Part shown: one piece after another, positions 9,714 to 20,292 of the stretch | Numbering within the stretch: position 1 is the first letter of the stretch | How the letters are laid out: every line of letters starts with the position of its first letter | Origin: Membranipora membranacea | Taxonomy: Eukaryota > Bryozoa > Gymnolaemata > Cheilostomatida > Membraniporidae | DNA: 60,000 bases | NCBI GenBank assembly: GCA_914767715.1 | Contig: OU612075.1 | Location: forward strand, 10,914,001-10,974,000 | Direction of reading: 5' to 3' | Notes under the pieces: model-generated | The model's input: only the letters and a program-made list of their open reading frames with translations | Database searches by the model: none | Told to the model about the DNA's origin: nothing | Translations under genes and position numbers: made by a program

Positions 9714-12113
9714 TTACAGCCCGGAATACTTCACACAGACATCCCAAATCTTATCTTGATTTTCCTTCATTAGTACCTCGGCGGGTTCGTCTGACAATAC
9801 CCCATTGGTGTAGAACTTTCCACTGTGTTTGCCTGTTTCCTCACCGAGTGACATGTGGAGGAGGCGATCTTTACCTACTGAGGGAGGTTTGGAGCCTACA
9901 AGAGCTCGTCCGATGAAAGAGTCAAGATATCTCAGACCTATTCTCCTGAAATATATACAAATCAAAATCTTCATTTTCTCCATAAAATAGCGAATTTTTA
10001 ATACTTGCATTTTTATTCTTCATTTTTCTCCTTAAAATAGAAACTTTTTTAATTGCGATAATCTCATTTACCTGTATTCTTTGTATTTTTATACCTTTGT
10101 GTGTTCCTATTGTTTCACACGCACTTTAATAACTTACTCAATTTGCATTTCTCTTTTAAAAGAAATTCTTTTTATCTTTGTTTTCTGGACTAAAGTCCCT
10201 GGACTTATAATTCACCAGAATAAATATGTAATATATAAATACGGATTAACACTCAATCCATGCTCCAATTAAAAACTTTTTTTCAATCAATGCCATGTGG
10301 GAGTTAGACTCAAACTGAGGAGAAGGAGGGAACTCAGTTGGTTAGAGCGCCTGCCCTCTAATGCACAAGGGTTGGAGGTCTTGGGTTCGAATCCATCTGC
10401 AGCCTACCGACTACTGGGCTCAATTGACGCCCCATGTGTGCTCCGACCTTCCTGCAAACGGAGAGCACTGTTAATTCTCAGTCTTCGGACCGAGAAAAAC
10501 TTGCGATTCTAATCTCCCTTTTTGAATATTTGTAATCAGTGCCTAGATCTAAGATCAGAGTTGTTTGCTCACGGTTTTCCTGGAATGGGGAGGGTTCATA
10601 TTATGGCTGTCCCTACGTATGCACAAACTATGGCTAGGGCTACTGGTTACTAAATGGAACATTACATTTAGAGTAGCAAAGTAGTAACCAGCACTAGCAG
10701 AACATAGTGTTCATAATGTGACAACGTTTCAGTTCAGTAACACGAAACACACGAGACACACGAAAATAGAAACTAGAAAATTTAAACTAGAAACTAGAAA
10801 TTAACTAATAATTTTAGCATTCTTGAGAAAAAAGAAGAAGTTATGATCCTATGATCCTTTATAATGTGGTCGGAAATGAATCGGGTCGGCTATATGTTGT
10901 TTGTAAATTCTGATTGGCGAGTAGTGCGGTGCCGAAATGCAAGTTTTGGTATATTTACTGTGATATGTAAAAATGTCATTGGCAATATGTACAATGGCTA
11001 CTGCCTGCCACCCGATGGCAGTTTGGCACAAATAGTTTATAAATAAGTGACAGTTTGATAGCCTTATATTATATTATTCACATAAAATGTTAGGCCCTCG
11101 TGTGTAAAATCACGTGCTTGTAATTTTGGTTAATTAAATCTTTCAACAGTGTCTTTTCTAGCTGTGAATTTAGTAGCTTTAGAGGCTTTGAAATCTAGAA
11201 ATAAAAGCATCAGAAATTTGAAGAAGGATGTTGATTTTGATTGATTCTGATTGTTTGGTATTTTTACATGATTATGATATCATGGCAAGGGTGATAGAGA
11301 AATGTATGACAGCACTCGGTGTAACTCAGTTGTACATGAAATTGCTGTATGTTAAAAGGAGTTAGACCATCAATATGAATATGTATATATCTCACCCCAT
11401 GATCGATGTGTTGTCCCGAGCAAGTCCTGTACTGGGTATGAAGCCTGGACATACTGAGTTGATTATCACATGAGAGCCCGCCAGTCTTTTCGCCAATTCA
11501 TTAGCCCACAAATTCATTGCTATCTTTGAGTTACGATAAGAATGCATTCCGGTCTTGTAAACTCCTGGCTGCTCCAGCATGATGTTGTTGATGTTGAATG
11601 GCCCCGCATTTGGTGCTTTTATTATAAGCATCGAGCTCACATTGACGATCCTAGAAGGAACCTCAGCCGTCCCTGTAGCTTTCAAATCATTGAGCAAAAG
11701 CTGGGTGAGGAGGAACGGCCCCATGCAGTTGGCCGTCATAGCCATCTCATAGTTAGGATCATCACGCGCAATATACCTCACCGGGCTTTTATACGGTTTG
11801 AAGAGTCCAGCATTGTTCAAGAGAATGTTCAGCTTTTTACCTGTGGCCTTGAACTTAGCCACAAAGTCCCTTATAGACTGAGGTTCTGTGAGCTCCATTG
11901 TGATGTACATAAGCTTAGCCTCAGGAACTGCTTCTTTAACGGCCTCGATGGTGGCCTTACCTTTCGTATCGTCCCTCACGCTGATGATTACGTCATGTCC
12001 GAGTTCACACAGACCTTTAGCTGCCTCAAGCCCTATCCCAGAATTAGCTCCTGTCACGATGATGACTTTTTTCTCACCAGTAGCCATGGCGACCAATATA
12101 GTTGTATTTTTAT
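9714..12113 (-). CDS. Short-chain dehydrogenase/reductase, tandem copy B
   Basis: Coding exon 1 is 12087-11396 and exon 2 is 9945-9714, joined across a 1,450-bp phase-2 intron (GTGAG donor, TTTCAG acceptor) to give 307 residues, the same exon lengths as copies A and C. The cofactor loop TGANSGIG, the NNAG motif, the NVSS serine and the catalytic YRNSK are all present. The ATG at 12087 is preferred over an in-frame ATG at 12213, because a TATATGTTTCAG acceptor at 12114 separates them and it matches the start in the paralogues. Distinctive residues lie in the substrate region (for example SSMLIIKAPNAGPFNINNIM), so substrate preference may differ. The intron carries a SINE. No frame lesion is seen, so the copy appears functional. 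Confidence 0.9.
10297..10515 (+). mobile_element. tRNA-derived SINE
   Basis: The head has a good pol III A box (ctcagttggttagagcg, 10333-10349) and B box (gggttcgaatcc, 10383-10394). The region between does not fold into a normal anticodon arm, and a tRNA-unrelated body of about 110 bp follows. This is the build of a tRNA-derived SINE rather than a working tRNA gene. It lies within the SDR copy B intron on the opposite strand. Confidence 0.7.
10620..10712. repeat. Imperfect inverted repeat
   Basis: Sequence around acaaactatggctagggctactggttact is roughly complemented by agtagtaaccagcactagcagaacatagtgt, with a spacer of some 30 nt. Probably the remains of a MITE in the SDR copy B intron. Confidence 0.4.
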
Positions 12114-12382
12114 CTGAAACATATACAAAGTAAGACCGATGTCGTTTTTTTGAATTTTTGAATATTGTATTGGATATTGTGTTTGATTTGTGTCTGCCAT
12201 TTATACAGTTCAAACCTTCAAATCATTTGACGTGGACTTCAGAAAATTTGTTGTTGTTCTCGTACAAAAAGTTATACTTTTAAATTGGAATGGATATCTT
12301 TTAGAACGTCTTTGTGAACAGAAAACTCATTAAACTCTCATGTACCATTCAGTTATACTTGTTATGCAAAGTCATCACTTAC

Positions 12383-12530
12383 TGCTTAGAGAGTCACAGT
12401 TTTTTTGCAGATTTTTGGCGCTGCTTTTGGTGGATTTTTGGTGTGACCAAAGCTCTGATGTGCTGTAACTGCATTCCAGCTCTTCTATGATCCAGGTGGT
12501 GACACCTTAACAGTCAACATGTCTTGTAGC
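12383..12530 (-). promoter_or_regulatory. Probable untranslated first exon of SDR copy B
   Basis: A GTAAGTGATGAC donor at 12382, reading leftwards, pairs with the acceptor at 12114 to give a 269-bp intron in the 5' UTR. It matches the donor region at 8590 of copy A. The transcription start is not defined. Confidence 0.42.
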
Positions 12531-13119
12531 CTCAAGATCCACATGAATGTATCGGAAGTCGGAACGCTAGTGTCATCCCGCAACTGACACAATATGAGTT
12601 CAAATAGAATGTTGTTATTTGCAGCTATACAAGTGACCAGAAGAAATATTTTAAAATAGCCATCTTTTTTTAAACACTTTTATTGGCAGTTTATTTCATC
12701 CCAGTAGGGGAATGTTTTCAGCATTGGTATTTGCAATCAGAGAGGGAGAGCATTAAAAAGCAATTAATAAAAATATCACATAATTAAAAATTTATTTATT
12801 CAGACTTCCAGTAGCTGATAAATGGGGATCTGCCTCTCAGTTTTGTATGGTACATTGCCTTGATTTAAAAAAATTGTACGGGTAATACAAAACACATCAT
12901 CATGGTCATTGTTGCATTGCAAATACAAAATGTATGCCATGACTGCATTCAATATAAAATAAGCATTCAGCAAACACATAAAACTCACACACATAGGAGG
13001 GAATTTCTAGTGGCTGCATGACAGTACCCTATACACTGTTGGTAATTAAAGATTGATAACACCAAAGCTGGCAAAGTTCTCCTAACTCCATGCATTACAA
13101 TAGCAGTAACTAACTTGAC

Positions 13120-13405
13120 AAACATCTAATTTCCAGATGCATTCTGGGACTGATCTGGCATTGCTTACATCTAATTTCTAGATGCATTCTGGGACTGATC
13201 TGGGATTGCACATGCTATATCCATCTGCAGGGTCTTGCAAGATGGTCTAGATCAACACCATATTCTCTTAAACCTCTGATGCCAGGCAAAAGAAAACATG
13301 ATGATTGTTCGAATTAGCCTGAAACCCACGCTAGAAGCAGATGATTATGGGTATGTATAGGGTCGGGAACCGATTGAATCCAGGTGTGAAGAAACAATGA
13401 TATAG
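13120..13405 (-). promoter_or_regulatory. Upstream block of SDR copy B with an internal 46-47-bp duplication
   Basis: The word gatgcattctgggactgatc occurs twice (13137-13156 and 13181-13200) inside a tandemly repeated acatctaatttc..attgc unit; copy A has it once. A second conserved block, ggtcgggaaccgattgaatcc followed by gaagaaacaatgata, lies at about 13361-13400. These are candidate shared promoter elements. Confidence 0.5.
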
Positions 13406-13830
13406 TAAAATCATGATAAGCCTTTATTTTGGTGCATCACAGCCTGAGCCTGAACTAAATATGCAGCAATGAAATAGACTACAAAAACATCTGCAGGCTC
13501 TGAAAGAGTTCATTCGTGAGACAGATGTGACGGCCTGTCCGAAGACAATATCGCCATTAATTGTGCAATAGACCCACACTGACATCGCGACTACACTATT
13601 AACATGTGTATCTCTGATCGTTAGACACAATTTAGTTTGAGTACCTAACATTGATGATAATTACCTCGGCTTGTCACATCAAATTCCTTCTGATGACACT
13701 CTTGCTAAGTGAATTAGTTCACTGTCTATCACTCAGAGACATACATGCAATATTATATCACCTGGTCAGAGTACATTAGACATACTGGCTAGTAGGCCAT
13801 TGATACAGTAAGTAAAGAATGACAAGGAGG

Positions 13831-14095
13831 CAGGACCGTAGCTCTGAGGGAGGCAGGGACGCTCTGCCTCCCCTAGAACGCTGAATAGAGTGGCCTTAAA
13901 GAGCTATAATTGAGTATTCTGAGTCAGAATCAGATCATTTAGGACTTTCATTTGCTATTTATACCCTTAAAACACTTTGGAGGCTAGGGACTGGGGGCTA
14001 AGGAGTAAGGAGGAGCTTGGAATACCCAACCTGCTGTTCCTTCACCCACTAAGGATTTTTGCCTCCCCTACAGTTTTTCCTAAACTACGACCGCT
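13831..14095 (+). mobile_element. MITE, CAGG[C/G/A]CCGTAG family, copy 1
   Basis: Starts caggaccgtagctctgaggg and ends cctaaactacgaccg, the complement of the family end. It shares internal blocks (gaatagagtggcctta, tttgctattta, tttttgcctccc) with copies at 34775 and 57488. It is longer than the others by an internal segment of about 60 bp. No transposase is encoded and no clear target duplication is seen. Confidence 0.75.
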
Positions 14096-14598
14096 AGGTG
14101 GATTGAACTACCCGCTAGGAAACAGCACAGTAATAAACAGATATTATAAATTTAGAGTAAAGGAAAGGGAATGTTTTTATTATAATATATGAGCAAAGTG
14201 TGAAAAAAACATTAACGGCATGCAGAACTATGCTTCTATATCATTCTAAATCATTGTCACTACCAGGAATGAGTACATAGAAATAAAAGGTTCAACTTTC
14301 TCTGTCATAGTATAAAAAAAAGTGAATAATTTAATACAAAGTTGGCGCTTGTCAGCTTTTCAATTTCGATGAGAACAAGGTGTTAGATTCTCCTTTACCA
14401 GAGGGGAGGCAACTCCTGTAGCTAGTAACCTTGCCGAACATAGGTAAATGTTAAAGGCGATTATAGTACTGTTGCGTATTTCCTTTCTTTATACAAGGCT
14501 TGTAAAGCAGGACTAGACCTTAGGACACTTCAACCCTCTGTCTGAGTTATTCGAGAATCTCAAACCATCCGCCTAAGTCATGTTTCTTTTTAAAAAGT

Positions 14599-16693
14599 TT
14601 ACAAATTAGAATACCTCACGCAAACATCCCATATCTTATCTTGATTTTCCTTTTGGAGAACCTCGGGGGCTTCATTTGCTAATTTCCCGTCAACGTAGAA
14701 CTTTCCACTGTGTTTGCCTGGTTCTTCACCAAGAGACATATTGATGAGACGATCTCTACCCTCTGTGGGAGGTTTTGTGCCTACAAGAGCTCGTCCAACA
14801 ACAGTGTCAAGAAACTTCACTCCCATCCTCCTAAAATGAACAAATCAAATTTGGATTAACACACAAGCATTGGTTCTCAGTGATCATCTTAACTTGTTCT
14901 ACACCAAGTTTGGGCTTTTTTGCCAGCGTTGCAGTTACCCCCTCTACTGCCCTTTGCCACAGTAGAGGGGGCAACTCCATTTGTGGCAAATTAGATAAAA
15001 CTTGTTGTACAGAAATTCTATGTGTATCCAGTCACTATGAAGTTGTTCACTGAAGGTATCGCTAGAATAATGTCGATCTTCAGTTTAGGCTTATGGATAT
15101 CATTGAAACCTAACACACCAGAAGGTTCGAATGTACAGAGTTTGTACAGCTAGCAAAATGTTCAACCACAATGTGACCATAGACTTATCAAGTCTATGAC
15201 AACCACTGATAATCTATGTCCACATGGCAACTAAATGGGACATTGCCGATGGTTTAACTGGGACATTGCTGATAATGGTTGACGAAAAATTGATTTACAG
15301 AATCAGGCCATATATAAGCAGGCAAACCACAGAAGGAGGTTCGGTGTGAATTTGTAAACAAGCTAAATGTACAAACTCTGAAAATCTATGATCTCATGGT
15401 AACTAAATAGGACATTGCTGGTAGGTTAACTGGGACATCGCTGGACAAAAAATTGATTAATATAAGCTGGCCATAGTGTGTTATGTGCGTGACAGCCAGA
15501 TGAGAAACAATCAGTTTGTGAGTGGTCAATAACCAAAGATGATCAATTATTTCATCATCTTTTCATGCGACCCAGCATGTGAGAAAAAAGACCCATCTAG
15601 AACAACACAAAATGACATGTGTCACATGACAGTAAAGTGTATCATGATTTCCAGACATGCTGGTTACCTATGTTGTTAGAATGGGCTTGCCATTGTCAAC
15701 AGCCAGCACCAATTGATCTCGAACAAACAGCTTCATGATGTCTGTAGCTGCATTCACTCTGCAGATTTTTCCGTAAGATTTTCCCACAAGAATTTTCTTT
15801 TATACAAGCTATCTACCGAATCAACTAAAGGTCTGTGTTTTGTGACATGGTCACATAATTCAGATATTTAGTTGCTCCAAATGATAGCCTATATGGAAGC
15901 AAAAGTCAGACCAAATCATCTGACAGATAATCTGCGGTGAAAATGCACCTTTATATATTATATTTATATCTTACGCTATAAACGAAGTGTTGTCCCGAGC
16001 CAGTCCGGTGTTGGGAATGAATCCTGGGCAAAGAGAGTTGATAATCACATGAGATCCCTCCAGTCTTTTGGCCAATTCGTTAGCCCACAAGTTCATTGCT
16101 AGCTTCGAGTTACGATAAGAATGAAAGCCGGTCTTGTAATACCCTGGTGTCTCCATCATGATGTCTTCAACATTGAACGGCCCCGCGCTTTTTCCTTTTG
16201 TTGTCACCATTGAGCTCACATTGACGATCCTAGAAGGAACCTCAGTCGTACCTGAAGCCTTCAAATCATCAAGCAGTAGTTGGGTGAGTAGGAACGGCCC
16301 CATGCAGTTTGCTGTCATGGTCATCTCATATCTAGGATCGCTGCGGGCTGTAAACCTTTCAGTACTGTTGTATGGTTTAAAAAGTCCTGCATTGTTCAAT
16401 AGAATGTTCAACTTTTTTCCTGTAGCCTTAAATTTAGCAACAAAGTCCCTAATAGACTGAGGTTCTGTGAGCTCCATTAGGATATACGTGATGGTAGCCT
16501 CGGGAACTGCTTCTTTAACGGCCTTGATGGTGGCCTCACCTTTCGTATCGTCCCTTACACTGATGATGACATCATGTCCAAGTTCACAGAGGCCTTTAGC
16601 TGCCTCAAGCCCTATACCAGAGTTAGCTCCGGTTACGATGATGACTTTTTTCTCACTGGTGGCCATGATGAATTAACTAGTTTTAGTTCTTAC
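14599..16693 (-). CDS. Short-chain dehydrogenase/reductase, tandem copy C
   Basis: Coding exon 1 is 16666-15975 and exon 2 is 14830-14599, with a GTAAG donor, a TTTTAG acceptor and a 1,144-bp phase-2 intron. The product is 307 residues, with TGANSGIG, NNAG, the NVSS serine and YRNSK intact. Its second exon is closest to that of copy A (shared GRALVGTKP, EGRDRLINMSLGEEPGKHSGKFYV parts). Unlike A and B it has GYYKTGFHSYRNSK around the active site and a C-terminal VRYSNL. The TATATGTTTCAG acceptor at 16694 marks the 5' UTR exon border as in copies A and B. Its own first exon was not found with confidence; the upstream region was disturbed by a LINE insertion. Confidence 0.9.
14919..14990. repeat. 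Miniature hairpin in SDR copy C intron
   Basis: Arms 14933-14949 (agttaccccctctactg) and 14960-14976 pair with one mismatch around a 10-nt loop. An outer tttgcca/tggcaaa pair (14919-14925, 14984-14990) extends the stem. Likely a small foldback or MITE. Confidence 0.7.
15109..15475. repeat. Diverged tandem duplication within SDR copy C intron
   Basis: Unit 1 (about 15109-15322) and unit 2 (about 15323-15475) share, in order, ccagaaggttcg/cagaaggaggttcg, the words gtacaga/gtacaaa, actaaatgggacattgc/actaaataggacattgc, ttaactgggacat and aaaattgatt, and then a ggccata end. Confidence 0.65.
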
Positions 16694-18690
16694 CTGAAAC
16701 ATATACAGAGTTAGTTATTATTGCAAGTGTCAGACTGTTGGGCAGAGCAAGTCATGCACCATAGCACCGTAGTTAGCGCATCATCCAATCATCGGCCTTC
16801 ATTATTTAAAGTTCATCAAACCTCAACCTTGAATTCCATGATTTATGCCTAGTCATACCAGGGGTGCTTTGGCAAGAGGAAAATTATTGCAGAAAAATAT
16901 TTGACACATGACCAATCCTCATCCGGAAGCAAGAGGGAAAACTGTTGTTGATTAACTTGAATGATTAGCTACACCTGAATGATTAAACTGGTATGCCTGC
17001 AACAGAATCTCATGACGTTCATATAGATGATGAACCAAATTAACTGTTAATCTAGTCTTAGCCTCCCAGTGTTACCCCCCCCCCCCCCGCCCGATAGTCC
17101 TCAGGCCGGGATCCATACTCTGTCCCCTTGTCATACTGCAGTTCAGTACATTTGTTTTAATAGGTTAGAAAGTCAGTGCATGGTTTTGGTGAGGGCATCT
17201 ACGCCACCTTCAAAAACTCTGCACCTCAAAACATATGAGCACTCAAGACAAAGATATCAGAGCACAGCCATAAATGCCTCTAACTCCAAATCCATAATTG
17301 ACCTAGGCCTCACCATAGAAGATAGCCTCTCCTGACAAGCCTGTCAAAAGGGCTATCAAGAGGAAGAATCACTAGCTAGTTTGGGATGGGTAATTAATGT
17401 TATCATAGCGCCCATTTTCACTAGCCAAAGTGGGAGTTTACATCAGGGTGCTTACAGTAGTTATGCGGTCGAGTAAATTTTTGCTAGTCCCTACTTCAAG
17501 CAAGGAGAAGGCCTGAGCAAACTAGCAAACTCTTACGAGGACTTCACTATTCTGTGGTGAACATAGCATCTATATTTCCCTATTGCCTTATATTAACTGG
17601 TCTTGCGTTATACTTAGATGTGACTCTAGGAGCTACTAAAGAGCCGGCGAGTGATGTAACTGTGACTAGTTTGAAACTTCACAGATCAATGCCTTGAGCT
17701 TACTGCGAGGCCTACTACTAGCCATTCAGCCTATTACAATGTAGAACAGTCTTATTTGAAAGTGCAGTACTTTTCTCTAGTAGGTACTATGGTGAGGCAT
17801 GCATACATACATCAAGTCCTTATACATACATCATATATTTTTATCATGGAAAGCACAACCAAACCAAGCAGTTAACACAGGTCCACTCCAAAACCTGGCA
17901 ATTTTTGACCGCCCCCCTCAAGTAGAACAGTCAAACATTGCCAGGTTTTAGAGTGGACTTGTGTCAACCCCAGGGAGGGAGAATTGAAGCAGGGAGAATG
18001 CTCAGGCTCTGACTGATGGAAGCAATGATATGATGGAAGTGACCTTATAGTTTGATTATTTACTTACTTGCATATATGAGTCTGACTTAGGAAGTTTTGT
18101 CTGGATGCAGGTGCTCAAAAGTACTATTAGTTTGATCATATGTAGCACAACTATTTATACCAAGATATCATGACATGAATTTGCAAGTCATTGATTGAGA
18201 GAATCATATGGTGCTTGGTCATTCATACATGCAAGATTTGTCATGTGTATATGACACACAAACAAAAACATCCAGCAATGTCCCAGATCGTGACACATAG
18301 ACTGTTGTAACTATTGCTTAGAAATGTATATTTATGAAATAATCCGAATAAAGTTCAAGTTATAAATGCAGTCGATTCTCCCTGTTCTAAATAACACTTT
18401 GGGAAAACCGTTCAATATTATGCTTTACAGCCTCAGAATCCTCACTACGTAAGAGAGAAGACAACTTGGGTGTATTAAGGTATAGTCGCTTAGTATCATA
18501 AGGAAAAAGGCAACCCCAAAGCACATATACATCATCTCAACTCGAAGGGAGTTTGGGACATGTCTGGTGTGCAGAAACTGATTATACTCTAGGTATGATT
18601 ATCGTTCGAGGACAAATCTGTCCCTTGTCATACTGCACTGACTAGTCTGTAACATTAAGAGATGCCCCAATAGACTTTTTAGAGTATATA
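16694..18690. other. Upstream region of SDR copy C, no gene seen
   Basis: Contains a C-run of about 13 at 17076 and a strong hairpin at 17871-17968, described separately. No coding exon is supported. Confidence 0.4.
17871..17968. repeat. Hairpin with 39-bp arms
   Basis: Arms 17871-17909 and 17930-17968 pair with about four mismatches (shared tccactc and aaaacctggcaat), around a 20-nt C-rich loop. Probably a miniature foldback element. Confidence 0.8.
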
Positions 18691-18694
18691 ATAA

Positions 18695-19363
18695 CTTTAT
18701 GTTTTGATTTGATTTGTTTTGATTTGATTTGTATTCATTCAATCATCATGACAGATGGTACAGAATGCGAGTGATGGTATGGCATAGTAAAAACAACACA
18801 CTAAAAATTATTTATATACTAGACCGTTGTCATGATAGGTCATGAAAAAATTAAAAAAGCCTTTTCTCCGCCTTTCAGTCCTGCAGAGTTTTGGCCGAAA
18901 AAATTGTATAGCTCGAGAGGATGTTCTGGAATTCTTGTTGAAAAGTAGTTCACTAAAAAGAGGATGTGATTCATTATTCACTATACGCAGAAAACGTGAA
19001 TAAGAGATATCAAAAAGAAAATCACAGAGTTTTGGGATGCCTAAGACTGATAATCTATGATCGTATTCTAAATCTGGAAAAATTATCTTCAGAGCTGCTC
19101 TTTGTATTTTCTCAAGTCTGTCGCGGTTATGTTCGCCTAGCAAGGAATACCAGGCCGGAGGAGCATAGCTAAGCTTTGAGCGTATGTTGCTCAAATAAAA
19201 AGCTTTTAAGCCATCACTGTTTAGTCCAATTGTCTTTAGTTTCCTCATTAAAAATAATCTTGAGCTACAAGCTGATACTAAAGAGTCTACATGTTTGTTA
19301 AAAGACAACTTATTATTAATAAAAACCCCTAAAAATTTTGTGAATGAATTTGGAGAAAAAGAT
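18695..19363 (-). mobile_element. 5'-truncated non-LTR retrotransposon (LINE), 3' end of the reverse transcriptase frame
   Basis: The frame read leftwards from 19363 to 18808 starts with a KFLGVFINNKLSFNKHV segment. This is the FLGv.id..LsW..H signature found downstream of the catalytic motifs in CR1/RTE/jockey-type elements. It continues with SKLSYAPPAWYSLL and RLEKIQRAALKIIF, typical of the same C-terminal region. A stop ends it at 18808. About 100 bp later lies a tail of ATCAAA repeats (18700-18735 on the plus strand as GATTTG units), as many such elements have instead of poly(A). Catalytic palm motifs and endonuclease are absent, so it is a dead fragment. Confidence 0.82.
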
Positions 19364-20292
19364 TAATCATCAACCACAGAGCAACCCAGAGCAACGACAA
19401 ATATGGTTAAACATCTGATGAAAGAGGTAAACTAAAGAAATGGGATAGGCCAGACAACTAGAGCTAGAAGGAGGTACAGGGTTCGAGAACCATTTGCATT
19501 CAGTAGTGAAAAGAGGTTGAGGGCAGACAAGGAGTAATTTGTTACTTTTTTTTTGTAATAATTTATTGACAAGGCTAGAGATAGGCAATACCAGAGATAT
19601 GCAATATATATATATGAATACTATTCAAAAGGCAACAGTGGCTTTTGCAAATTAATCGAAGCATAAATGAAAGATTATGATGACCAATGCAACCTGAATT
19701 GTGCTTTAAAAATACTGTTCGTTATTGGGAGTTATGCATTACCGTCAAAAAAGTGGATAACTCTTAGTTGTACAACCAACAATAGTGAGGTAGATTAAAA
19801 TGGTACATATATCTATATATAAATCTGCAAGGGTCCACTAGCAAGAAATAAGTTTGCAAATCAGTTCCATATTTAGAATGCTGGCAAAGACCTTTGTCAT
19901 GCAGAGGGACTAAATAATGGAGAAGACAGATAGAAAAAAGCTTTAAACAGCACAGCAGGTTTCACTAAAGTACAAGAACTACTTACAGAATATTATTAAA
20001 ACTATCCAATCAGAATTGATTATATCCACCTCTGCAGTCTGCACTTTGAACTTCATGACAGATAATAATGGTTAAAAATATGCAATGAATTAGGTATAAA
20101 AATATATCTATTATGTGGTATCTTAATCTTAGATATCACCCTGAGGGCTATCACCATTTTTTGATGTCGTGAGCAGACAATCCTTAAGATGAAGTCTTCA
20201 GTATTTATGTACATAAAAACATTCCTGCCGATAGCAGAGGAGGCACCTACAACTAACTACCCATGTATGTCCATGGCACCTGCTAAGAGTCC
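19364..20292. other. 3' flank of the GST gene
   Basis: No coding exon. On the gene strand an AATAAA lies at 19567-19562, about 730 nt after the stop, and could end the 3' UTR, but it is followed by an A-rich run that might instead be repeat debris. Confidence 0.35.
19440..19515. repeat. Third, diverged copy of the SDR upstream block
   Basis: The order gctagaag, tacagggttcgagaacc, tgcattcagtagtgaaaagagg parallels gctagaag, tatagggtcgggaacc, tgaatccaggtgtgaagaaac upstream of copy B. It suggests that the duplicated unit of copy C extends to about 19.5 kb, with the LINE inserted within it. Confidence 0.4.

Noticed and set aside
10322-10402. A tRNA gene with good A and B boxes
   Set aside because: The anticodon region does not form a 5-bp stem with a 7-nt loop and a SINE-like body follows.
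13977-14192. Plus-strand frame of 71 codons near SDR copy C
   Set aside because: Lies mostly in the MITE copy 1; its counterpart in other MITE copies is not conserved as protein.
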